NCBI GenBank assembly: GCA_025965735.1
Contig: JAOPWK010000175.1
Location: 1-19,047 of the forward strand
Direction: 5' to 3'
DNA length: 19,047 bases
Source: Frankiales bacterium
GTDB lineage: Bacteria > Actinomycetota > Actinomycetes > Mycobacteriales > SCTD01
In this document: positions 14,175 to 19,047 of the stretch, piece by piece
Numbering within the stretch: position 1 is the stretch's first letter
Layout: each line of letters starts with the position of its first letter
The notes under the pieces: generated by a model
What the model was told of the DNA's origin: nothing
The model's input: the letters and a program-made list of their open reading frames with translations, nothing else
Databases searched by the model: none
Program-made: the position numbers and the translations under genes

Positions 14175-14193
14175 ACGGCAGTCCGCCTGCCGT
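14175..14193 (-). terminator. possible terminator hairpin after tdk
   Basis: ACGGCAG (14175-14181) and CTGCCGT (14187-14193) form a 7-bp stem with a 5-nt loop, 17 nt past the thymidine kinase stop on the minus strand. There is no T-run. It may separate tdk from the repair genes. Confidence 0.4.
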
Positions 14194-14210
14194 TCCTGCG
14201 GATGCGGCCC

Positions 14211-14837
14211 TCAGGACCCGGATGCCGTCCGCTTCTGGGCCCAGTGCCGGCGGCACAGCACCTGGTAGTGCACCTCGGGGCCGAACACGTCCGGGTCGAG
14301 CGCCGCCGGACCCAGGGGCGCCGTGTCGCCGAGCACCACCTGCTCGCCCTCGTGCACCACCTCGCCGTCGACCAGGCGCGCGTTGACCCGCGCAGGACGT
14401 CCGCACCAGCAGGTGACCGGCAGGGGGAGCGGCACCAGCACGTCGGCCAGCTCCACCAGCCGCTGGCTGCCGGGGAAGACCCGGGTGCGGAAGTCGGTGA
14501 GCAGGCCGAAGCAGGCCACGTCGACCTCGCGCAGGTCGACGCAGCGGGCGAGCGCGTCCACCTGCTCCGGTGCGTAGAACTGCACCTCGTCGGCGACCAC
14601 GAAGCCGCCGTCGGGAACCGCCTCGCGCAGCACCTGGTCCAGGTCGGTGGCCGGGCCCACCTCGAGCGCCGAGCGGTGCAGGCCGAGCCGGCTCGTGACG
14701 CGACCGGCTCCGCCGCGGTCCTTGCTGGTGAGCAGCGCGCCGGACCGGCCGGCGGAGGTCCAGGTGTGCTCGACCTGCAGCGCGAGCGTGCTCTTGCCGG
14801 CGCTCATCACGCCGTACGAGAAGCGCAGCTCGGCCAC
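14211..14837 (-). CDS. tdk: thymidine kinase
   Basis: A 208-aa type II thymidine kinase that phosphorylates thymidine to dTMP in the salvage pathway. Walker A is GVMSAGKST at residues 9-17. Walker B with the catalytic Glu is VVADEVQFY. The lasso/zinc region is reduced but visible (TCWCGRPARVNARL, later CRRHW). The length and the FGLLTDFRTRVFPGSQRLVELAD segment fit the family. The GTG start has no ribosome-binding site and sits 6 nt after TAGCCT, so the mRNA is probably leaderless. It is followed on the same strand by the alkylation-repair genes after a hairpin. Confidence 0.95.
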   Translation of the reverse strand: MAELRFSYGVMSAGKSTLALQVEHTWTSAGRSGALLTSKDRGGAGRVTSRLGLHRSALEVGPATDLDQVLREAVPDGGFVVADEVQFYAPEQVDALARCVDLREVDVACFGLLTDFRTRVFPGSQRLVELADVLVPLPLPVTCWCGRPARVNARLVDGEVVHEGEQVVLGDTAPLGPAALDPDVFGPEVHYQVLCRRHWAQKRTASGS

Positions 14838-14843
14838 CGCGGC

Positions 14844-14849
14844 AGGCTA
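14844..14849 (-). promoter_or_regulatory. -10 element of a predicted leaderless mRNA (tdk)
   Basis: The minus strand reads TAGCCT, then 6 nt, then GTG 14837. It lies just after the DUF2786 gene's stop codon. Confidence 0.55.
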
Positions 14850-14857
14850 GCGGGGCG

Positions 14858-15613
14858 TCATGCGCCGAGCTGCCCGCGCTGCCGCAGCCGCGGCTGGCCG
14901 AGGTCGGCGCGCGCACCGTCGGACCTGCCGCGTGCCTGCGCCCTGCCGTCGACGGCGCTGCGACCCGTCCACGGCCCTCGCCAGGAGCCGCGGGCCTCGG
15001 AGGTGGAGGCGTAGAACTCCTGCACTCGCTCGCTCTTCGCCCGCAGGACCAGTGCGGTGCCGGGCTCGCCCTCCCGCACCGGCGCCTGCTCGACCGCCTT
15101 GGCCCGCGCCGCGGCAAGGCGCTCGCCGACCGCCTCCACCCAGCCGTCGTAGAACGAGAGCCGCCAGGTCTGCGCGGCCACGCCGGCGGTGCGGTGCTCG
15201 CCGGCGTCCAGCCGCCGCTGCGCGGCCGCCGTCATCTGCACCGCGAGCGAGGCCCACAGCCGCTCCACCACGTCCAGGTCGGCGCGGTGGCCGAAGCCGA
15301 GCACGTAGGTGCTGTCGTGCGCGACGTTGACCATCACGTCGTTGGCGCGCGCCACCACGTCGTAGAGCAGCACCCGGTGCCGGTTGCCGCGCTTGCCGCG
15401 CGCACCGACGTCCACCCGCTCCTGGACCAGCGGCTCGGCCGCGCCGCGACGCGCGGCCTGCCGGGACCGGGCCAGCTCGAGGTCGACGGCGTGCTCGGTG
15501 GCCAGCTGCTGCGCGCGCTCCACGAAGGCCGCGGCCTCGTGCTCGTTGTCCGTGCCCTCGGCCTGGGCCAGCAGCTTGCCGACCTTGTCCACCAGCCGGT
15601 CGGTGTCACTCAA
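14858..15613 (-). CDS. DUF2786 domain-containing protein
   Basis: A 251-aa protein of unknown function. The N-terminus, about residues 5-45 (RLVDKVGKLLAQAEGTDNEHEAAAFVERAQQLATEHAVDLELAR), is the DUF2786 helical domain. The middle (RGNRHRVLLYDVVARANDV, then WASLAVQMTAAAQRRLDAG) belongs to the conserved C-terminal part seen in actinobacterial members. The last 40 residues are rich in Arg, Gly and Ser and look disordered. Its ATG lies inside the 3' end of the TIGR04338 metallohydrolase gene (8-bp overlap), so the pair forms one translationally coupled unit. That pairing recurs in actinobacteria as far as I know; its biochemical role has not been described to my knowledge. Confidence 0.88.
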   Translation of the reverse strand: MSDTDRLVDKVGKLLAQAEGTDNEHEAAAFVERAQQLATEHAVDLELARSRQAARRGAAEPLVQERVDVGARGKRGNRHRVLLYDVVARANDVMVNVAHDSTYVLGFGHRADLDVVERLWASLAVQMTAAAQRRLDAGEHRTAGVAAQTWRLSFYDGWVEAVGERLAAARAKAVEQAPVREGEPGTALVLRAKSERVQEFYASTSEARGSWRGPWTGRSAVDGRAQARGRSDGARADLGQPRLRQRGQLGA

Positions 15614-16124
15614 GCCCGCCCACCTCCACGTCGTGCTCGCCGTACTCGATCCGCAGCGCCAGCTCAGCCTCCTCGCCCAGCACCGCCCGGGTCAGCAGCA
15701 GCACCGCGGCCGGGTAGGGCGGCCGGTGCCCGCGGGCGCGGCCGGTGGTCTCGGCCAGGTGGTGCGCCAGCTCGTGCAGCAGGACCGTCTCGCGCAGCGC
15801 CCACGGCTCACCGTGCTGGGGCACCGGCAGGGCGAGGGTGCCCGGTGGCTCCCAGTGCGCGCTGCGCACCCCGCGGCGGGTGCGCAGCTCCGGTGGAGCC
15901 ACGGCCCCGAACACCCCCACCACCTCCGGCAGGGCCACCACCCGGGCGCAGTAGCCGGCGGCGGCCTCGAGGGAGCCGAGCCGCCGCTCGGCCGGGAGCA
16001 CCAGCGCGCTGCCGCCGAGGGTGGCCAGAGCAGCGCCGCGACGAGCCGCGTCGAGGCGCGCGCCCCAGGCGTCCTCCGCCCGGTACACGCGTGCCCGCTG
16101 GGCGTCGCGGTCGGCGATGCTCAC
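15606..16124 (-). CDS. TIGR04338 family metallohydrolase
   Basis: A 172-aa putative zinc-dependent hydrolase. The zinc motif HELAHH is at residues 117-122 (LLHELAHHLAE), where the two His bind metal and the Glu activates water. Upstream, an AHWEPPGTLALP stretch is characteristic of the TIGR04338 family. No signal peptide is visible, so it should act in the cytoplasm. The substrate is unknown. The GTG start is 7 nt after TAGCGT and lacks a Shine-Dalgarno, so the message is probably leaderless. The coding end overlaps the DUF2786 gene by 8 bp. The pair is transcribed away from the c-di-AMP-controlled hydrolase. Confidence 0.9.
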   Translation of the reverse strand: MSIADRDAQRARVYRAEDAWGARLDAARRGAALATLGGSALVLPAERRLGSLEAAAGYCARVVALPEVVGVFGAVAPPELRTRRGVRSAHWEPPGTLALPVPQHGEPWALRETVLLHELAHHLAETTGRARGHRPPYPAAVLLLTRAVLGEEAELALRIEYGEHDVEVGGLE

Positions 16125-16131
16125 CGGGAGA

Positions 16132-16137
16132 ACGCTA
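16132..16137 (-). promoter_or_regulatory. -10 element of a predicted leaderless mRNA (TIGR04338 gene)
   Basis: The minus strand reads TAGCGT, then 7 nt, then GTG 16124. Confidence 0.6.
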
Positions 16138-16289
16138 ATGGGGCTGCACCGGGTCCAGGCGGACGGCCCGACGCCGAGCAGGCAAGGGCGGCGCGAGTGA
16201 CGATGCTCACCGTTTCGGCGGGCAGGAAACCGGCTTCTGTCATCGAATCGTCATGCAGAATCGAAGAGCACCAACCAGCCGACGTCCGA

Positions 16290-16477
16290 CCGGATCGCCG
16301 AGTCCCGCCCCCGGTCAGCAAGGACGCCACCACGTTCCGGGCGGGAGCGGGGGACCCAGGTCTCCACGGGCCGCAGAGATGCGGTCCTCGGGGCGAAGCA
16401 CGGCCTGCCTCACCGCAGGACGTGCCGGCCACTCTCCGGCCGAGCCCGACAGCTCACCTCGTAGGCGTGCGAGAGGT
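16290..16477 (+). ncRNA. cyclic di-AMP riboswitch (ydaO/yuaA)
   Basis: The leader of the NlpC/P60 gene carries the ydaO landmarks in order. These are GCCGAGTCC near 16297, GGGGACCCAGG near 16350-16360, GGGGCGAAGC at 16390-16399, and the near-invariant end CCGAGCCCGACAGCTCACCT followed by CGTAGGCGTGCGAGAGG (about 16439-16476). The family binds two c-di-AMP molecules and turns expression off. In actinobacteria it typically precedes cell-wall hydrolases, as here. The terminal GCGAGAGG also contains the only purine-rich ribosome-binding-site candidate (13 nt before ATG 16490), so translational control is possible as well as early termination. The 5' boundary is approximate. Confidence 0.9.
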
Positions 16478-16489
16478 CTCCGCTCCGCC

Positions 16490-17605
16490 ATGCGCTCTGC
16501 CCGTTACCAGCCCAAGCACGCCAAGCCGTCCTTCCACCCGACGCGCAGCACGATGAGCGCCGGTCTCACCGCCGTCCTGCTGCCGCTCTGCCTCAGCACG
16601 CCGGCCCTGGCCGACACGCAGCCGACGCCGTCCGCGACCGCGGCCACCAGCACCGCGGCCATCGCCCCCGCGCAGCAGGCCACCTCGATGCGGATCTCCG
16701 GTCCCGAGGGCGGCGTCAGCCCCGGCTCGCACGAGATCGGGGTCCGCCTGCTCGACGCGAACGGCGACTACGTCTCCGGCGAGGCCGTCGAGGTGCAGAG
16801 CCTGGTCTCCGGCACCTGGGAGACCCTCGCGCAGCTGCAGACCGACGCGAGGGGGTTGGCCAAGCAGGCCCTCCCGTTCCGCGCGACGACGAAGGTGCGC
16901 GCCGTCTACGCCGGCTCGGCCTTCCGCGCCTCGTCGGTCAGCCCCGAGCGCCCGGTCGTCATCGGCCAGAAGACGACGATGCGCATCTCCGGTCCCGCCG
17001 GCGCCGTGTCCCCCGGGAACCACGCGGTGGGCGTCCGCCTGCTGGCCGAAGGTGCCTACGTGCCGAACGCCTCCGTGCGCGTCGAGCGCCAGACGGCCTC
17101 CGGCTGGGAGCTCCTCGGCACGATGGTCACCGACGGCGGCGGCCACGCCAAGAAGAGCTTCGCGTTCAAGGCCACGACGAAGGTCCGCGCCGTCTACGAG
17201 GGCTCGGCGACCCGCACGGCCTCGGTCAGCCCCGTGCTGACCCTGTCGGTGGCGACGTTCCGCCAGCGCGCGCTGCAGGTCGCCGCGCAGCAGAACGGCA
17301 AGCCCTACCGCTACGGCTCCACCGGCCCGAACAGCTTCGACTGCTCCGGCCTGGTGAAGTACTCGTACGCGCAGGCCGGCAAGGCGCTCCCGCGCACCAG
17401 CGGCGAGATGTACCGCACCACGCAGCGGATCAGCCCCTCGCAGAAGCAGCCGGGTGACCTCATCTTCATGAGCACCAACGGCCGCATCGGCCACGTCGCG
17501 GTCTACGCCGGCAACGGCATGATGTGGGACGCGCCGACCGCGGGCCGCACCGTCTCCAAGCGCCGGATCTACAGCAGCAGCTACTACGTGGGCAGAGTCA
17601 ACTAA
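16490..17605 (+). CDS. secreted NlpC/P60 family peptidoglycan hydrolase with two tandem repeats
   Basis: A 371-aa exported cell-wall endopeptidase. A basic N-terminus followed by SAGLTAVLLPLCLSTPALA (about residues 23-41) is a Sec signal peptide with a cut after ALA. A Thr/Ala/Pro-rich stretch leads to two similar repeats of about 93 residues (64-160 and 162-254), both starting MRISGP and holding TTKVRAVY. They are probably beta-sandwich wall- or substrate-binding modules. The NlpC/P60 domain (about 256-371) has the catalytic Cys 285 in FDCSGLVKYSY and His 335 in GHVAVYAG. It should cleave peptide stems of peptidoglycan. A c-di-AMP riboswitch covers its leader, tying expression to c-di-AMP level. 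Its TAA overlaps the TAG of the convergent VOC gene. Confidence 0.95.
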   Translation: MRSARYQPKHAKPSFHPTRSTMSAGLTAVLLPLCLSTPALADTQPTPSATAATSTAAIAPAQQATSMRISGPEGGVSPGSHEIGVRLLDANGDYVSGEAVEVQSLVSGTWETLAQLQTDARGLAKQALPFRATTKVRAVYAGSAFRASSVSPERPVVIGQKTTMRISGPAGAVSPGNHAVGVRLLAEGAYVPNASVRVERQTASGWELLGTMVTDGGGHAKKSFAFKATTKVRAVYEGSATRTASVSPVLTLSVATFRQRALQVAAQQNGKPYRYGSTGPNSFDCSGLVKYSYAQAGKALPRTSGEMYRTTQRISPSQKQPGDLIFMSTNGRIGHVAVYAGNGMMWDAPTAGRTVSKRRIYSSSYYVGRVN

Positions 17606-17994
17606 CGCGTGAACGAGAGCGGGTCGAGCTGCCTGCGCAGCAGGCAGAACTCGTTCCCCTCCGGGTCGGCGAGCACGTACCAGGACACGTCGTCGGCCTG
17701 GCCCACGTCGGCCTGCACCGCGCCGAGCCCGAGCAGCCGCTCGAGCTCGGCGTCCTGGTCCCGGTCCGTCGGGTTCACGTCGAGGTGCAGCGGCAGCTTC
17801 CCGCGCCGCGGCTCGCTGCTGGCGTTGAGGATCAGCGTCGGGACCGCCCCGCCGAAGCCCTCACGCGGGCCGATCTCGATGGAGTCGTCGCCCTCGCGGT
17901 CGAGCACGACCCAGTCGAGCACCTCGCACCACCAGCGCGCCTGCGCGTCGGGGTCGCGGCAGTCCAGCACGAGCTCGGAGATGCGGCAGGCCAT
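17602..17994 (-). CDS. VOC family protein (glyoxalase/bleomycin-resistance fold)
   Basis: A 130-aa protein with two beta-alpha-beta-beta-beta modules. The opening ACRISELVLDCRDPDAQARWWCEVLDWVV is typical of actinobacterial glyoxalase-like (VOC) proteins. So are PTLILNASSEPRRGKLPLHLDV, carrying a candidate metal His, and the ending VSWYVLADPEGNEFCLLRRQ with its metal Glu. The VOC fold serves as dioxygenase, lyase or binding protein; no specific activity can be assigned. ATG 17994 lies 7 nt after TACGGT and 17 bp after the stop of the 52-aa zinc-finger gene, so it may have its own leaderless mRNA as well as read-through. It converges on the NlpC/P60 gene with overlapping stop codons. Confidence 0.9.
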   Translation of the reverse strand: MACRISELVLDCRDPDAQARWWCEVLDWVVLDREGDDSIEIGPREGFGGAVPTLILNASSEPRRGKLPLHLDVNPTDRDQDAELERLLGLGAVQADVGQADDVSWYVLADPEGNEFCLLRRQLDPLSFTR

Positions 17995-18001
17995 GCGGCC
18001 G

Positions 18002-18007
18002 ACCGTA
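18002..18007 (-). promoter_or_regulatory. -10 element of a predicted leaderless mRNA (VOC gene)
   Basis: The minus strand reads TACGGT, then 7 nt, then ATG 17994. It lies in the 17-bp gap after the zinc-finger gene. Confidence 0.45.
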
Positions 18008-18011
18008 CGAC

Positions 18012-18170
18012 CTACTCGCGCGTGGTGCCGCAGTCCCGGCAGCGCCAGCGCGGCCCGGCGTTCTCGTGCGTGCAGTTCACGCAGCTCCACGCGGGAGGCG
18101 CCGGCGGAGCCGGCCGGGGCTGCCGCCGCCGCTGGGTCGGGGGTGCAGGTGCCAGGGTCGTCGTCGTCAT
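18012..18170 (-). CDS. 52-aa protein with RanBP2-type zinc finger
   Basis: From ATG 18170 to TAG 18012-18014 the frame gives 52 residues. Residues 1-27 are Thr/Pro/Arg-rich (MTTTTLAPAP, then QRRRQPRPAPPAPPA) and probably disordered. Residues 28-47 match the RanBP2 zinc-finger pattern W-x-C-x2-C-x3-N-x6-C-x2-C at every fixed position: W28, C30, C33, N37, C44, C47. The four Cys would hold one zinc. In eukaryotes this fold binds ubiquitin, RNA or Ran. A bacterial version could bind RNA or protein, but that is inference. No strong ribosome-binding site precedes the ATG. The VOC gene follows after 17 bp on the same strand, suggesting an operon. An ordinary short zinc ribbon is the alternative, but those lack the Trp and Asn. 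Confidence 0.75.
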   Translation of the reverse strand: MTTTTLAPAPPTQRRRQPRPAPPAPPAWSCVNCTHENAGPRWRCRDCGTTRE

Positions 18171-18259
18171 GCAGCCAGGCTGCGCGTCCCGCGTTACGGC
18201 CAGGGGTCGCGCCGGTCAAGGCCGTGCGACGTCCGCGGGCGGTGCGGCCGCCGCGGCCG

Positions 18260-18265
18260 TAGCGT
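18260..18265 (+). promoter_or_regulatory. -10 element of a predicted leaderless mRNA (membrane protein)
   Basis: TAGCGT, then 7 nt, then GTG 18273. Confidence 0.6.
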
Positions 18266-18272
18266 TCGGCCG

Positions 18273-18884
18273 GTGCCCCGCCCCCGCACCGCACTGCTGC
18301 CGCTGCTGGCTGCCCTGCCTGCGCTCCTGGTCGCCGGGCTGGGGCTGCTGCACCCGGTCTTCCTGACGCCGGAGACGGCGGAGCGGTGGCGACTGGCGCA
18401 CCTGCTCCTGCTGCCCGCCTTCCCGCTGGTGGCCGCCTCGGTGTGGTTCGTGCTGCGCCGGGTCCGCGGGGCTGCGGCGTGGGTCGCGCGGGTGCTCGCC
18501 TCCGCGTACGCCGTCCTCTACGGCGCGCTGGACGCCATCGCCGGCGTCGGCGCCCCGCACCAGGTGCTGCGGGCCGACGAGCGAGGGGAGCCGGGTCCGA
18601 ACCTCGGCGACGTGTACGAGATCGGCGACCGGCTGGGCGATCTCGGCGTCTACACCCTGGCCGCTGCGCTGCTGGTCACCGGCGGGGTGATGTGGCTGCG
18701 CGACCGCAGTCCGTACGCGCTCGCGGGCGCCGTGGTCGGCGCCGCCAGCTGCTGGCCGTTCCTGCAGCACCACGTCTTCCCGCCGCGCGGGGTGCTCGCG
18801 CTGGTCGGGATCGCCGCCGCGCTGGCCCTGCTGGAGCTGTCCCGTCAGCGCGAGAGCAGCGCGAACAGCTCGCCCGGTCCGTAG
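18273..18884 (+). CDS. multi-pass membrane protein, hypothetical
   Basis: A 203-aa integral membrane protein with about five to six hydrophobic stretches: ALLPLLAALPALLVAGLGLL at the N-terminus, LAHLLLLPAFPLVAASVWFVL, ARVLASAYAVLYGALDAIAGVG, LGDLGVYTLAAALLVTGGVMWL, YALAGAVVGAASCWPFL and GVLALVGIAAALALLEL. A conserved-looking polar loop (GAPHQVLRADERG) lies after the third. I do not recognise a named family. The start GTG has no ribosome-binding site, but TAGCGT lies 7 nt upstream. It converges on the FMN-dehydrogenase end with 42 bp between the stop codons. Confidence 0.82.
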   Translation: MPRPRTALLPLLAALPALLVAGLGLLHPVFLTPETAERWRLAHLLLLPAFPLVAASVWFVLRRVRGAAAWVARVLASAYAVLYGALDAIAGVGAPHQVLRADERGEPGPNLGDVYEIGDRLGDLGVYTLAAALLVTGGVMWLRDRSPYALAGAVVGAASCWPFLQHHVFPPRGVLALVGIAAALALLELSRQRESSANSSPGP

Positions 18885-18920
18885 GTCAGGCAGACCCCGC
18901 CGGCTGTCGCGCTGGTGAAC
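18846..18920 (-). CDS. possible 24-aa peptide downstream of the dehydrogenase
   Basis: ATG 18920 begins 6 nt after the dehydrogenase stop on the same strand and gives a frame ending at TGA 18846-18848, containing GGVCLTYGPGELFALLSR. A GAGG lies just 2 nt before the ATG, closer than usual. Its last part is antisense to the end of the membrane-protein gene. It may be chance; I list it because of its position and single Cys. Confidence 0.2.
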
Positions 18921-18926
18921 ATGGCC

Positions 18927-19047
18927 TCAGGCGACGAGGTCGCTCGTCAGCTCGGCGAGGCTGCGCGCGCCGGCCAGCCCCATCGCGTGCGTGAGGTCGG
19001 CGGTGAGCGCCTCGAGGCAGGCCTGCACCCCGGCGGCGCCGTCGGCG
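18927..19047 (-). CDS. probable FMN-dependent alpha-hydroxy-acid dehydrogenase, C-terminal end (partial)
   Basis: The last 39 residues of a gene that enters from the right edge, with TGA at 18927-18929. The segment GVQACLEALTADLTHAMGLAGARSLAELTSDLV has the shape of the final helix and tail of the lactate/glycolate oxidase family, where L..EL..AM.L.G..S.A.L follows the FMN phosphate site. The catalytic part lies outside the window, so this rests on a short match. Confidence 0.5.
   Translation of the reverse strand, partial: ADGAAGVQACLEALTADLTHAMGLAGARSLAELTSDLVA

Noticed and set aside
18846..19047. A mycofactocin-type locus at the right edge
   Set aside because: The peptide does not have the mycofactocin precursor ending, and no MftB/C-like gene is in the window.

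Overview
The window is strongly GC-rich, with most codons ending in G or C, many GTG starts and many 1-8 bp gene overlaps. Together with a GAF-ANTAR pair, a TIGR04338/DUF2786 pair, a deazaflavin-type nitroreductase relative and an actinobacterial ydaO-type riboswitch ahead of an NlpC/P60 hydrolase, this points to a high-GC actinomycete chromosome. I cannot name a genus. No rRNA, tRNA, intact mobile element or CRISPR array was seen.

Region by region: 1-476 has no convincing gene apart from a possible 3' end of a gene at 2-46 and a short direct repeat. 489-1430 encodes an unusual protein of four cold-shock domains. 1494-6878 is a TetR-type island: a TetR regulator (plus strand), a divergent minus-strand cluster (unknown 126-aa protein, MacB-type ABC ATPase, FtsX-type permease, nitroreductase-like protein) and, at its far end, a wrecked alpha/beta-hydrolase gene. 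Two near-identical 13-bp palindromes, one ahead of TetR and one ahead of the dead hydrolase, look like operators of the same regulator. 6970-8179 holds a two-helix membrane protein and a CoA-binding protein. 8280-10993 is a signalling block: two tandem, translationally coupled GAF-ANTAR proteins facing a GAF-SpoIIE (PP2C) phosphatase. 11054-12250 holds a tiny lysine-rich protein, a small membrane protein and a GNAT acetyltransferase. 12196-14837 is a minus-strand nucleotide/DNA-repair group: thymidine kinase, an Ada(N)-AraC-AlkA fusion and an O6-alkylguanine methyltransferase. 14858-16124 is the DUF2786/TIGR04338 metallohydrolase pair. 16290-17605 is a c-di-AMP riboswitch and a secreted NlpC/P60 hydrolase. 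17602-18884 holds a VOC-family protein, a 52-aa protein with a perfect RanBP2-type zinc-finger pattern and a membrane protein. The window ends in the 3' end of a probable FMN-dependent alpha-hydroxy-acid dehydrogenase.

Three things stand out. First, the 52-aa RanBP2-type zinc finger, a fold mainly known from eukaryotes. Second, the four-cold-shock-domain protein, in which two domains have lost canonical nucleic-acid-binding residues. Third, a recurring start architecture: six genes carry a TAGCGT/TAGCCT/TACGGT box exactly 6-7 nt before the start codon, which predicts leaderless mRNAs.
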